From positions 1 through 36,052 of the forward strand of contig WFVH01000079.1 of NCBI GenBank assembly GCA_015491735.1: a stretch of DNA of 36,052 nt, written 5' to 3'. This document shows, piece after piece, positions 8,276-17,967 of this stretch (its first letter is position 1; the number at the start of each line of letters is the position of its first letter). Made by a program: the position numbers and the translations under genes. The notes beneath the pieces were generated by a model that was given only the letters and a program-made list of their open reading frames with translations, had not been told where the DNA came from and made no database searches. This DNA is from Gammaproteobacteria bacterium (GTDB lineage Bacteria; Pseudomonadota; Gammaproteobacteria; Thiohalospirales; Thiohalospiraceae).

Positions 8276-9498
8276 GCCGCATCCTTTCGTGCGACTCCAG
8301 ACGCCAGAGCCGCGCGTGCTACTGCAACCGGTATATGTTCGATCAGGCGGGGATCGAACGGAGTGGGGATGATGTAGTCCCGCCCGAAACCGAGCGACTC
8401 CACCCCATAGATAGCCAGCACCTCGTCGGGCACAGGCTGCTGTGCCAGTTCCGCCAGCGCATGGACAGCCGCGATGTTCATCTCGTCGTTAATGCGGGAG
8501 GCCTGCACGTCAAGCGCACCGCGGAAAATGAACGGGAATCCCAATACATTGTTGACCTGGTTGGGATAGTCCGAGCGGCCGGTTGCCATAATCAGATCAT
8601 CGCGGACTGCGTGTGCCTGTTGGGGGTGGATTTCCGGATCCGGGTTGGACAGGGCGAACAGGATGGGTCTGTCCGCCATCGACTTGACCATGGCCGGAGT
8701 AACCAGTCCGGGACCGGAAACGCCGATAAAGACGTCGGCATGGAGCATGGCGTCTTCCAGGGTGCGCTCGCTCGTGTCGACAGCAAATGTCTGTTTGTAT
8801 TCATTCAGATGGGTGCGTCCGGAATGAATGACCCCCTTGCGATCGATGAGGCGGATATTTTCATGATGCAGCCCCAGCTTGCAGAGCAGTTTCATCGAGG
8901 CGATCCCGGCGGCGCCAGCGCCCAGGCAGACGACCTTTACCTGCTCCAGTTTTTTGCCCTGGAGCTGTAGTGCGTTGAGCAGGCCGGCTGCAATAATGAT
9001 CGCGGTGCCATGCTGGTCATCGTGGAATACGGGGATGTCCAGCCGTTTGCTCAACTCCTGCTCGATTGTAAAACAGTGGGGGGCAGCAATGTCTTCCAGA
9101 TTGATACCGCCAAAGGTTGGTGCGATGGCTTCGACAGTGCGAATGAACTCTTCCGGAGTGGTGGTGTTGACCTCGATATCAAATACATCAACATTGGCGA
9201 ATTTCTTGAACAGAACCGCTTTCCCTTCCATTACCGGTTTCGCGGCAAGCGGACCGGTATTACCCAGCCCCAGCACGGCACTGCCATCGGTGATAACGGC
9301 AACAAGATTCCCCTTGGCGGTATAGCGCCAGGCGTTGGCGGGATCGGCGGCAATCTCACGTACCGGCTCTGCGACGCCCGGTGTGTAGGCGAGAGCGAGT
9401 TCGTGCTGGGTGTTACAGGACTTACTGATCCGGGTGGCTATTTTTCCGGGTACCGGTTGGGCGTGATACGCCAACGCAGCCTGTTTCAAGTCGGACAT
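8263..9498 (-). CDS. NAD(P)-dependent malic enzyme, short form
   Basis: A 411-residue malic enzyme of the MaeB/YtsJ type, lacking the C-terminal phosphotransacetylase domain. It decarboxylates malate to pyruvate. Visible motifs are AYTPGVAEPVR, VITDGSAVLGLGNTGP, a GKAVLFKKFANVDVFDIEV segment, PVFHDDQHGTA with metal-binding aspartates, and the nucleotide-binding GAGAAGIASMKLL. The start used is the ATG at 9498 (MSDLKQAALAYH), preceded by AGGAA; an upstream extension adds 11 residues of poor quality. The C-terminus stops abruptly at DAAIVT where the stop codon falls in a decayed miniature-element copy, and the usual closing helix appears missing. An intact element lies 38 bases upstream of the start codon. 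Confidence 0.9.
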   Translation of the reverse strand: MSDLKQAALAYHAQPVPGKIATRISKSCNTQHELALAYTPGVAEPVREIAADPANAWRYTAKGNLVAVITDGSAVLGLGNTGPLAAKPVMEGKAVLFKKFANVDVFDIEVNTTTPEEFIRTVEAIAPTFGGINLEDIAAPHCFTIEQELSKRLDIPVFHDDQHGTAIIIAAGLLNALQLQGKKLEQVKVVCLGAGAAGIASMKLLCKLGLHHENIRLIDRKGVIHSGRTHLNEYKQTFAVDTSERTLEDAMLHADVFIGVSGPGLVTPAMVKSMADRPILFALSNPDPEIHPQQAHAVRDDLIMATGRSDYPNQVNNVLGFPFIFRGALDVQASRINDEMNIAAVHALAELAQQPVPDEVLAIYGVESLGFGRDYIIPTPFDPRLIEHIPVAVARAALASGVARKDAAIVT

Positions 9499-9535
9499 AT
9501 AGGAATTCCTGTTGCTCGGGTAACAAGCCATTTTA

Positions 9536-9687
9536 GTAACTATTCAGCTCACCCCTGAAATCCGCCATTTCTGCGTTGAAAAAGGGTCATTTACACGCGT
9601 AAACTCCCATTTTTCGCCTTGAACTGACGCATTTCAGGGGCAATCTGAACAGTTACCGGCTTGTTTCATACCATGCTGAATAGTTAC
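9536..9687 (+). mobile_element. 152-bp miniature inverted-repeat element, copy 1
   Basis: Ends are perfect 13-bp inverted repeats, GTAACTATTCAGC (9536-9548) and GCTGAATAGTTAC (9675-9687). The flanks carry a perfect 8-bp direct repeat CCATTTTA at 9528-9535 and 9688-9695. An inner arm CCCCTGAAAT pairs with ATTTCAGGGG. It has no coding capacity. It lies upstream of the malic enzyme start and upstream of the tRNA-Val promoter. Confidence 0.93.
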
Positions 9688-9722
9688 CCATTTTAACCAG
9701 TGTGCCGTAAACAATCACTGTC

Positions 9723-9752
9723 TTGTTTCGTTTCATGCCTTTGTGGTATGGT
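9723..9752 (+). promoter_or_regulatory. Possible sigma70-type promoter of tRNA-Val
   Basis: TTGTTT at 9723-9728 and TATGGT at 9747-9752 with an 18-base spacer, ending 17 bases before the mature tRNA 5' end. Both hexamers are imperfect matches. Confidence 0.4.
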
Positions 9753-9769
9753 ACACGCCCTCGAACGAC

Positions 9770-9846
9770 AGGCGCGTAGCTCAGTTGGTTAGAGCACCAC
9801 CTTGACATGGTGGGGGTCGTTGGTTCGAATCCAATCGCGCCTACCA
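9770..9846 (+). tRNA. tRNA-Val (anticodon GAC)
   Basis: A 77-nt cloverleaf with encoded CCA. The acceptor stem AGGCGCG pairs with CGCGCCT. The anticodon stem CCACC/GGTGG encloses the loop TTGACAT, giving GAC. The T arm contains GTTCGAATC. Confidence 0.96.
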
Positions 9847-9853
9847 AAACTGT

Positions 9854-9889
9854 AAAAAGCACCCGCACTTTCGCGGGTGCTTTTTGTTT
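9854..9889 (+). terminator. Rho-independent terminator after tRNA-Val
   Basis: The stem GCACCCGC / GCGGGTGC encloses ACTTTC-type loop bases and is followed by TTTTTGTTT. An A-rich stretch precedes it, so the stem can extend with A-T pairs. It separates the tRNA from thrS. Confidence 0.9.
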
Positions 9890-9937
9890 GATTGACCATG
9901 TGGCCTTTCGTGTGGGTCACCACTGGAGGAAGACAGA

Positions 9938-11869
9938 ATGCCCGTAGTTACTCTCCCCGACGGTAGTCAACGCCGTTTCGATCACCCCGTTTCCGTCCAC
10001 GATGTTGCGGCTGATATCGGCCCGGGCCTTGCCAAGGCGGCGTTGGCAGGAAAGGTCGATGGAAAACTTGTGGACTGTTCCCATGTCATCGACCGTGATG
10101 CCCAACTGGCTATTATTACTGAGCGGGATGATGAGGGACTGGAGATTATCCGTCACTCCGCCGCTCATCTGCTGGCGCAGGCGGTCAAGGAGCTTTATCC
10201 CGATGCCCAGGTGACTATCGGTCCGGTGATTGAAGATGGTTTTTATTATGACTTTTTCTACGAAAAGGGATTTCATGAAGAAGATCTGGAGCGCATCGAG
10301 AACAAGATGGCAGAGCTGTCCAGGGCGGATTATCCCATCGAGCGCAGCGTTATGTCCCGGGAGCAGGCGATTGAATTTTTCACTGAGATGGGTGAGGAGT
10401 ACAAGGCCAGGATCATCGAAGATATTCCGGCCAGAGAGCAGATCTCACTCTATCGGCAGGGTGATTTTATCGATCTGTGTCGCGGTCCGCATGTGCCATC
10501 TACAGGACGGATCAAGGCATTCAAACTGACCAAGCTGGCGGGTGCCTACTGGCGGGGAGATTCCCGCAACGAAATGCTGCAGCGAATTTACGGTACCGCC
10601 TGGGCCAGTAAAAAGGATCTGAAGGCCTATCTGCATCGCCTGGAGGAGGCGGAGAAGCGTGACCACCGTCGCCTGGGCCGGGTGCTGGATCTGTTCCACA
10701 CCCAGGAGGAAGCACCGGGGATGGTGTTCTGGCACGACCACGGCTGGACACTTTATCAGCAGGTGGAACAGTATATCCGCCAGGTGTTGCGCCGTGCTGG
10801 CTACCAGGAGGTACGCACTCCGCAACTGGTGGATCTCTCCCTGTGGGAGCGCTCCGGCCATCTGGCCAAGTTTGGTGACGAGATGTTCACCACCCATTCC
10901 GAACATCGCGACTACGCGGTCAAGCCGATGAACTGCCCGTGTCATGTGCAGATCTACAACCAGGGTTTGAAAAGTTACCGGGATCTTCCACTACGCATGG
11001 CCGAGTTTGGCTCCTGCCATCGCAACGAACCCTCCGGCACACTGCACGGGCTGATGCGGGTGCGTGCATTCACCCAGGACGATGCTCACATCTTCTGTAC
11101 CGAGGAGCAGGTGCAGGATGAGGTCGCAGCCTTTATTGAACTGCTGCGCGGTGTCTATGCCGATTTTGGTTTCGATGAGATCATCATCAAGCTTTCCACC
11201 CGTCCGGAGCAGCGGGTCGGTGCCGATCTGCTTTGGGACAAGGCCGAGCATGCGCTGGAGCGGGCGCTCAACGCCAAGGGGCTGGATTGGGATCTGCAAC
11301 CTGGGGAAGGAGCGTTCTATGGTCCCAAGATTGAGTTCTCTCTCAAGGACTGTCTTGGACGCGTCTGGCAGTGCGGCACGATTCAGCTGGATTTCTCCAT
11401 GCCGGGACGCCTTGATGCCACCTATGTTGCCGAGGATGGAAGCCGTCAGGTACCGGTGATGTTGCACCGGGCGATCCTGGGTTCGCTGGAGCGTTTTATC
11501 GGTATTCTTATTGAACATTATGCCGGCGCGTTCCCTGCCTGGCTGGCCCCTGTTCAGGCGGTAGTGATGAATATTACCGATCGCCAGGCGGAATATGCGC
11601 AAAAAATAGAGGATAGTTTGCGAAAACGGGGCTTTCGTGTGGTATCGGACTTGAGAAATGAGAAGATCGGCTTTAAAATCCGCGAGCACACGCTTCAGAA
11701 AACCCCGTTCCTGCTGATCGTGGGTGATCGAGAGGTGGAATCTGGTTCTGTGGCCGTGCGCACGCGAACAGGCGAGGATCTTGGCGGCATGTCCGTAGAG
11801 GCATTTTGCGACCATCTTGCCGAAACAGTCGCCAGCCACGGCCGTTCTGTTTTGAAAGGAGTAAAATAA
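9938..11869 (+). CDS. thrS: Threonyl-tRNA synthetase
   Basis: A full-length 643-residue class II synthetase that charges tRNA-Thr. Order: TGS domain (about 1-62), editing (SAD) domain with HSAAH at 73-77 that clears Ser-tRNA-Thr, catalytic core with the zinc-cysteine segment [10 protein letters not shown] and motif 2 ([11 protein letters not shown]), [11 protein letters not shown] motif 3, and the C-terminal anticodon-binding domain (from about 535). The ATG at 9938 follows GGAGGA with good spacing. It is the first gene of the thrS-infC-rpmI-rplT block, and infC begins within its stop codon region, which implies translational coupling. Confidence 0.98.
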   Translation: MPVVTLPDGSQRRFDHPVSVHDVAADIGPGLAKAALAGKVDGKLVDCSHVIDRDAQLAIITERDDEGLEIIRHSAAHLLAQAVKELYPDAQVTIGPVIEDGFYYDFFYEKGFHEEDLERIENKMAELSRADYPIERSVMSREQAIEFFTEMGEEYKARIIEDIPAREQISLYRQGDFIDLCRGPHVPSTGRIKAFKLTKLAGAYWRGDSRNEMLQRIYGTAWASKKDLKAYLHRLEEAEKRDHRRLGRVLDLFHTQEEAPGMVFWHDHGWTLYQQVEQYIRQVLRRAGYQEVRTPQLVDLSLWERSGHLAKFGDEMFTTHSEHRDYAVKPMNCPCHVQIYNQGLKSYRDLPLRMAEFGSCHRNEPSGTLHGLMRVRAFTQDDAHIFCTEEQVQDEVAAFIELLRGVYADFGFDEIIIKLSTRPEQRVGADLLWDKAEHALERALNAKGLDWDLQPGEGAFYGPKIEFSLKDCLGRVWQCGTIQLDFSMPGRLDATYVAEDGSRQVPVMLHRAILGSLERFIGILIEHYAGAFPAWLAPVQAVVMNITDRQAEYAQKIEDSLRKRGFRVVSDLRNEKIGFKIREHTLQKTPFLLIVGDREVESGSVAVRTRTGEDLGGMSVEAFCDHLAETVASHGRSVLKGVK

Positions 11870-12393
11870 TCGCTGCTGGAAAAGAAAAACAAGTCCGTAT
11901 AAATGACGATATTACGGCACCCGAAGTGCGGCTCATCGATCAGGATGGGGAGCAGGCAGGCATTGTCTCGCTGGAAGATGCGAAGCGGAAGGCATACGAG
12001 GTGGATCTTGACCTGGTAGAGGTCTCTCCCACCGCCAGGCCGCCGGTTTGCCGCATCATGGATTATGGCAAGTATGTGTTTGAAGAGCGCAAGAAAAAGC
12101 AGCTTGCCAAAAAGAAACAGAAGCAGATTCAGGTCAAGGAGGTAAAGTTCCGGCCGGGAACCGAGGAGGGGGATTACCAGATAAAGCTGCGCAATCTGGT
12201 TCGTTTCCTCGGCGAGGGAAACAAGGCCAAGGTAACACTCCGGTTCAGGGGGCGTGAAATGGCCCACCAGGAGCTTGGCCGCAATCTGTTGAAGCGTGTT
12301 GAAAAGGATCTGGCGGAACTGGGTACAGTGGAGCAGTTCCCCAAGATGGAGGGGCGGCAGATGGTTATGGTTATCGCCCCGAAAAAAAAGTAG
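11869..12393 (+). CDS. infC: Translation initiation factor IF-3
   Basis: A protein of about 174 residues with the IF-3 N-domain ([52 protein letters not shown]), a lysine-rich linker and the C-domain ([34 protein letters not shown]). It prevents 50S joining and proofreads the start codon. No ATG, GTG or TTG occurs at the expected start. After AAAGGAG (11855-11861) the frame reads ATA ATC GCT GCT GGA, so the start is ATC 11869 or ATA 11866, both overlapping the thrS stop TAA (11867-11869). A rare AUU-type start is known to let IF-3 repress its own translation in E. coli; the same logic is likely here. Confidence 0.95.
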   Translation: MAAGKEKQVRINDDITAPEVRLIDQDGEQAGIVSLEDAKRKAYEVDLDLVEVSPTARPPVCRIMDYGKYVFEERKKKQLAKKKQKQIQVKEVKFRPGTEEGDYQIKLRNLVRFLGEGNKAKVTLRFRGREMAHQELGRNLLKRVEKDLAELGTVEQFPKMEGRQMVMVIAPKKK

Positions 12394-12518
12394 TGTCATA
12401 GCGACACTCAGCTGCCGGCAAATGCTTGCAGCTCTGGAGGGTGTGTCGAGGTCTTCAAACCGGCGTGAGCCGGTACCCGTACACTCGAGTAGCAGCATCA
12501 AAAGTGGAGTATCCAACG
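12392..12518 (+). promoter_or_regulatory. Structured leader ahead of rpmI-rplT (possible L20 autoregulation site)
   Basis: The 125-base gap between infC and rpmI holds several stems: AGTGTC/GACACT (12392-12408), GCTGC/GCAGC (12411-12432) and CCGGC-GTGA-GCCGG (12460-12473). None has a T-run, so they are not simple terminators. In E. coli the L20 protein represses rpmI-rplT through an mRNA structure in this region; homology of these stems was not tested. Confidence 0.4.
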
Positions 12519-12716
12519 ATGCCCAAGATAAAAAGTAATCGCGGTGCGGCCAAACGCTTCAAGATCACCGCTTCCGGACGGGTCAAGCGCGCGCAATCGC
12601 ATCGCCGTCATATCCTCACCAAGAAAAGCACCAAGCGTAAGCGTCAATTGCGTGCACCCGCCGAAGTTCACCCGGCGGATACCGCACTGATCAAACGTAT
12701 GCTGCCCTATAACTGA
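12519..12716 (+). CDS. rpmI: 50S ribosomal protein L35
   Basis: A 65-residue, strongly basic protein. The start [20 protein letters not shown] and the [20 protein letters not shown] segment are diagnostic of L35. The ATG at 12519 follows GTGGAG; an in-frame extension upstream is not part of the protein. The stop is 15 bases before rplT. Confidence 0.97.
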   Translation: MPKIKSNRGAAKRFKITASGRVKRAQSHRRHILTKKSTKRKRQLRAPAEVHPADTALIKRMLPYN

Positions 12717-12731
12717 GTGAGGTAAGGAACA

Positions 12732-13094
12732 ATGCCTAGAGTAAAACGTGGTGTAACGGCGCATGCCCGCCATAAAAAGGTTATCAAACAGGCCAAGGGT
12801 TATTCCGGCCGCCGCAAGAATGTTTACCGGGTTGCCAAACAGGCGGTAACCAAGGCGGGACAGTACGCCTATCGCGATCGCCGCCAGCGGAAACGTCAGT
12901 TCCGCGCCTTGTGGATTGTACGTATCAATGCGGCAGCGCGCGAGTGTGGCCTTTCCTACAGCCGTCTCATGAATGGCTTGAAAAAAGCGGAGATCGAGGT
13001 TGATCGCAAAGTGCTGGCTGATCTTGCGGTGACGGATATGGTGGCATTTTCCGCCCTGGCCGAAAAGGCCAAGAGCAGCCTGGCCACGCTTTAA
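12732..13094 (+). CDS. rplT: 50S ribosomal protein L20
   Basis: A 120-residue basic protein, normal length. The start [17 protein letters not shown] and [11 protein letters not shown]-type and [25 protein letters not shown] segments identify L20, an early assembly protein that also controls its own operon in other gammaproteobacteria. GGTAAGGA precedes the start. The usual next gene, pheS, is here separated by a miniature element and a structured leader (13095-13506). Confidence 0.98.
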   Translation: MPRVKRGVTAHARHKKVIKQAKGYSGRRKNVYRVAKQAVTKAGQYAYRDRRQRKRQFRALWIVRINAAARECGLSYSRLMNGLKKAEIEVDRKVLADLAVTDMVAFSALAEKAKSSLATL

Positions 13095-13119
13095 CCCGGC
13101 TGTATATGTTGTCGCCGGT

Positions 13120-13271
13120 GTAACTATTCAGCTCACCCCTGAAATCCGCCATTTCTGCGTTGAAAAATGGTCATTTACACGCGTAAACTCCCATTTTTCG
13201 CCTTGAACTGACGAATTTCAGGGGCAATCTGAACAGTTACCGGCTTGTTTCATACGATGCTGAATAGTTAC
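13120..13271 (+). mobile_element. 152-bp miniature inverted-repeat element, copy 2
   Basis: Identical 13-bp terminal inverted repeats at 13120-13132 and 13259-13271. The perfect 8-bp duplication TCGCCGGT is at 13112-13119 and 13272-13279. It differs from copy 1 at about three positions. It lies between rplT and pheS. Confidence 0.93.
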
Positions 13272-13339
13272 TCGCCGGTTAACCCGGCGGCCAGATCCAG
13301 ATATAGGGGCCTTAAGGTAACAAGCAGGGCATGCATCAA

Positions 13340-13426
13340 GGCGCGGCTCTCGGGGTGAGAGACTGCACGCCTGCCAGGAACCGTAACGTGGAGACGTGCC
13401 GTGCTCGGCGTCTCCAACCGGCAGGG
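13340..13426 (+). ncRNA. Structured leader candidate upstream of pheS
   Basis: Two consecutive nested stems. The first is GGCG (13340-13343)/CGCC (13368-13371) enclosing CTCTC-GGGGT-GAGAG. The second is CTGCC (13371-13375)/GGCAG (13420-13424) enclosing a long hairpin TGGAGACG (13389-13396)/CGTCTCCA (13409-13416), with GCCG-TGCT-CGGC at its tip. No T-run follows. No phenylalanine-rich leader peptide of the E. coli pheM kind is seen. It may control pheST or stabilise the transcript; function unproven. Confidence 0.4.
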
Positions 13427-13461
13427 TCGGGTTGGGGAAATCGCGAATCTTTTTCCATTGA

Positions 13462-14523
<1,062 letters not shown>

Positions 14524-14537
14524 GTGCTATATACGGG

Positions 14538-16904
14538 ATGAAGTTCAGCGAACAGTGGTTGCGAGAGTGGGTTGATCCCGATATCAGCACCGAACAGTTA
14601 TGCGAACAGCTGACCATGGCCGGGCTGGAGGTAGATGCTGTCGAGCCGGTTGCTCCTGCGTTCAGTGGTGTGGTGGTTGCCGAAATCATCAGTGCCGAGC
14701 CGCATCCGGATGCGGACAAACTGCAGGTCTGCCGGGTGGATGCCGGACAGGGGGAGCCGCTGCAGATCGTCTGTGGAGCCAGTAATGCCCGTGCTGGAAT
14801 CAAGGTTCCCGCTGCGCTCGTGGGCGCCGTTCTGCCGGGCGATTTCAAGATAAAAAAGGCCAAACTGCGTGGTGTAGCTTCATTCGGCATGCTCTGCTCG
14901 GCGAAGGAGCTGGGATTGGCGGAGGAGGCGGCAGGACTGTTTGAGCTGCCTTCAGATGCAGAACCGGGAGATGATCTGCGTGACTACCTGCAGCTTGATG
15001 ATGTCACAATTGAACTGGGATTGACGCCAAACCGGGGCGATTGTCTGAGCCTGGAGGGAGTTGCCAGGGAGGTCGGGGTTTTAAATCGCCTGCCATTGCA
15101 GGTTCCAGCCGTTGCTCCGGCAGCGGTTGAAAATGAACATGTTTTTCCCGTGGTTATCGAATCGGCAGAGGCCTGTCCGCGCTATGCGGGACGGGTGATT
15201 CGGAACATTGATCCGACGGTGGAGACCCCCCTGTGGATGCGTGAGCGGCTGCGTCGCAGCGGTCTTCGATCATTGAGTGCCGTGGTGGATGTGACCAACT
15301 ACGTCATGCTTGAGCTGGGTCAACCGATGCATGCCTTCGACCTCGCCAAACTGACAGGCGGCATTCAGGTGCGTATGGCACGCCCCCAGGAGATGCTGAT
15401 GCTGCTCAATGAGCAGCAGGTCACCTTGCGGGAGAATTCGTTGGTGATCGCTGATCAGAATGGTCCGGTGGCACTGGCGGGCATCATGGGTGGCGCAGCT
15501 TCCGCGGTGAGCGATACCAGCCGGGATATTTTCCTGGAAAGCGCTTTTTTCAGTCCCGCCGTGTTGGCCGGTCAGGCGCGCAGCTACGGGCTGCATACCG
15601 ATTCATCTCATCGGTTTGAGCGGGGGGTTGCTCCCGATCTGCAGGTCAGGGCGCTGGAACGTGCTACGGAGCTGCTGCTTGGTATTGTGGGCGGGGAGGC
15701 TGGCCCGGTGACAGATATTGCTGTTGCGGAGCAGCTGCCACGCAGTCCAACCATTTTTTTGCGGGACAAACAGATATCAAGAGTGCTGGGTACCTCAATT
15801 GCCGGTAGCGAGACGGAGCAGGTTTTGTCCCGGCTGGGCATGGATGTCAGGCAACGGGCAGAGGGGTGGCAGGTGACGCCGCCCGGCTATCGTTTTGATA
15901 TCGCCATTGAAGCAGATCTCATCGAAGAGCTGGCCCGTATCCACGGCTACGACAAGCTGCCCAGCGTCAGACCGGTCGCGGCGCTGACAATGCGGACCCG
16001 CCCGGAAACACGGCTACCCATGGAAACCGTGCGGCACATTCTGACTACGCGTGGTTACCAGGAGGTAATCACCTATAGTTTTGTTGATCCGGAGATCCAG
16101 AGGTTGCTGACACCGGACTGCAAGCCGGTCGCGCTGGCCAATCCGATATCATCGGATATGGCAGTAATGCGAACCAGTTTGTGGACCGGTTTGCTGCAGA
16201 CGATAGCCTATAATCTCAATCGCCAGCAGGGTCGGCTCCGCCTGTTTGAAACCGGATTGCGTTTCATCCCCGGCGACGATGGTGTGCAGCAGGAGAAGAT
16301 GCTGGCGGGTGCCCTATGTGGCCCGGTTGAGCCTGAACAGTGGGGGAGTACAGCGCGGGAGGTGGATTTTTTCGATCTCAAGGGCGATATTGAAGCATTG
16401 ACAAACCGGCTTCCACTTCAATTCCAGGCAAAGACGCATCCGGCACTCCACCCCGGACAGAGCGCATGTATCTACCTGCATGACAAGCCCGTTGGCTGGC
16501 TGGGCCTGTTACATCCTTCGGTAGAGAAAAAGCTGGATCTCCCCCGTCCGGTTCTGCTGTTTGAACTGCGGCTGGCGGAAATTCAGGAGAGGAACTTGCC
16601 GGCATTCAAAGAGATTTCCCGGTATCCGGCGATTCGCCGTGATCTGGCAATTATCGTTGATGAAAAGATCGAGGCGGAGGCTGTATTGCGGTGCATACGG
16701 CAACGTGCTGGCGAATTACTGCAAGATATTTGCTTATTTGATGTATATCAAGGCAAAGGTATTGATTCTGGTCGAAAAAGTCTTGCATTTGGCTTGACCT
16801 TGCAACATTATTCACGCACTCTTGAGGATAGAGAGATTGATGCCTTGCTGCATGACATGGTTGGTGAAATTGAACGAAAGTTTGGGGGCGTACTGAGAGA
16901 ATAG
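14538..16904 (+). CDS. pheT: Phenylalanyl-tRNA synthetase beta subunit
   Basis: A 788-residue beta subunit, close to the usual 795. Domains in order: N-terminal start [23 protein letters not shown] tRNA-binding domain (about 39-150, with [15 protein letters not shown] and [11 protein letters not shown]), B3/B4 editing domain (about 210-370, with [20 protein letters not shown]), B5 DNA-binding-like domain (about 400-470), the core, and the C-terminal ferredoxin-like anticodon-binding domain (from about 690, [19 protein letters not shown]). It forms the heterotetramer with PheS and removes mischarged Tyr. ihfA follows after 2 bases. Confidence 0.98.
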   Translation: MKFSEQWLREWVDPDISTEQLCEQLTMAGLEVDAVEPVAPAFSGVVVAEIISAEPHPDADKLQVCRVDAGQGEPLQIVCGASNARAGIKVPAALVGAVLPGDFKIKKAKLRGVASFGMLCSAKELGLAEEAAGLFELPSDAEPGDDLRDYLQLDDVTIELGLTPNRGDCLSLEGVAREVGVLNRLPLQVPAVAPAAVENEHVFPVVIESAEACPRYAGRVIRNIDPTVETPLWMRERLRRSGLRSLSAVVDVTNYVMLELGQPMHAFDLAKLTGGIQVRMARPQEMLMLLNEQQVTLRENSLVIADQNGPVALAGIMGGAASAVSDTSRDIFLESAFFSPAVLAGQARSYGLHTDSSHRFERGVAPDLQVRALERATELLLGIVGGEAGPVTDIAVAEQLPRSPTIFLRDKQISRVLGTSIAGSETEQVLSRLGMDVRQRAEGWQVTPPGYRFDIAIEADLIEELARIHGYDKLPSVRPVAALTMRTRPETRLPMETVRHILTTRGYQEVITYSFVDPEIQRLLTPDCKPVALANPISSDMAVMRTSLWTGLLQTIAYNLNRQQGRLRLFETGLRFIPGDDGVQQEKMLAGALCGPVEPEQWGSTAREVDFFDLKGDIEALTNRLPLQFQAKTHPALHPGQSACIYLHDKPVGWLGLLHPSVEKKLDLPRPVLLFELRLAEIQERNLPAFKEISRYPAIRRDLAIIVDEKIEAEAVLRCIRQRAGELLQDICLFDVYQGKGIDSGRKSLAFGLTLQHYSRTLEDREIDALLHDMVGEIERKFGGVLRE

Positions 16905-16906
16905 TC

Positions 16907-17203
16907 ATGGCATTAACAAAAGCTGCAATTGCCGAACATCTGTTCGAAGAACTTGGCCTGAACAAACGTGAAGCCAAAGAGATGGTCGAAATGTTTTTCG
17001 AAGAGATCCGCTCAGCGCTGGAACAGGGGTATCAGGTAAAATTATCCGGTTTCGGTAACTTCGATCTGCGCGAAAAGAAACAGCGGCCGGGGCGCAACCC
17101 GAAAACGGGGGAGGAGATCCCGATTTCCGCCCGGCGGGTGGTTGTTTTCCGTCCCGGGCAGAAATTGAAATTAAAGGTGGAAACCTATGCTGGAACCGAG
17201 TAA
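16907..17203 (+). CDS. ihfA: Integration host factor alpha subunit
   Basis: A 98-residue DNA-bending protein of the HU/IHF family. [57 protein letters not shown] and [14 protein letters not shown] match IHF-alpha, including the proline-containing R-P-G-R-N-P-K-T beta arm that kinks DNA. It pairs with IhfB. Following pheT is the standard gammaproteobacterial position. It overlaps the downstream MerR gene by 17 bases. Confidence 0.97.
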   Translation: MALTKAAIAEHLFEELGLNKREAKEMVEMFFEEIRSALEQGYQVKLSGFGNFDLREKKQRPGRNPKTGEEIPISARRVVVFRPGQKLKLKVETYAGTE

Positions 17204-17543
17204 CAACAATGAGCTTCCGCCAATTCCAGGCAAACGTTATTTCACTATTGGGGAGGTAGCCGAGCTGTGTGCCGTCAAGCCTCATGTTCTGCGCTATTGG
17301 GAGCAGGAGTTTCCCCAGCTCAAGCCGGTAAAAAGACGGGGGAACCGGCGATACTATCAACATCAGGATGTGCTGATGATTCGCCAGATCCGAACCTTGT
17401 TGTACGAAGAGGGTTTTACCATCGGTGGCGCGCGGCAGCGGATGTCCGGGCAGCAGGATGGCGAGGGTGATGGTTACAAACGGCATCTTATCCGCCAGCT
17501 GAGAAGCGAGCTGGAGGAACTTTTGGCAATTTTGAGGGTGTAG
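17187..17543 (+). CDS. MerR-family transcriptional regulator
   Basis: A 118-residue regulator with an N-terminal winged-helix MerR domain: [42 protein letters not shown] at about residues 11-53. A helical segment with [12 protein letters not shown] follows. The effector domain is short and lacks the metal-binding cysteines of MerR/CueR, so the ligand is unknown. The ATG lies inside ihfA (17-base overlap), so translation is probably coupled. This ihfA-merR arrangement is common in gammaproteobacteria. Confidence 0.92.
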   Translation: MLEPSNNNELPPIPGKRYFTIGEVAELCAVKPHVLRYWEQEFPQLKPVKRRGNRRYYQHQDVLMIRQIRTLLYEEGFTIGGARQRMSGQQDGEGDGYKRHLIRQLRSELEELLAILRV

Positions 17544-17545
17544 TT

Positions 17546-17577
17546 CCGGGGCTTCCGGTTTTCCCCCGGTATTTTTT
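17546..17577 (+). terminator. Rho-independent terminator after the ihfA-merR operon
   Basis: The stem CCGGGG (17546-17551) and CCCCGG (17564-17569) encloses a 12-base loop and is followed by TATTTTTT. It ends 3 bases after the MerR stop begins the gap. Confidence 0.85.
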
Positions 17578-17650
17578 GAGTGCCGGATAGGGTATCATGG
17601 CTGGTTGATACCGGTGAATCCACCGGTGCCGACCGAAGTTTCAACTCGAA

Positions 17651-17728
<78 letters not shown>

Positions 17729-17967
17729 TTTCCCTTCCTCTCACCGACCATGAAAACGGGGTGTCTTGACCGTCGATCAATCGGTTGTTCCCTGATTCTC
17801 GCGTAGTTTATAACGGTTTGGCATGGGGCGGGTTTTCCGTTGCGCTTTTGGCACACGGGTCTGCCGCATCGCTGTTGTTGCACCGATGCTGATCCGACAT
17901 AATATCGGTGTTGCCGGATTTTGAAGCCGTCAGCGCCACATCAGGAAGCAGGAGCTTTGCCAGACAA

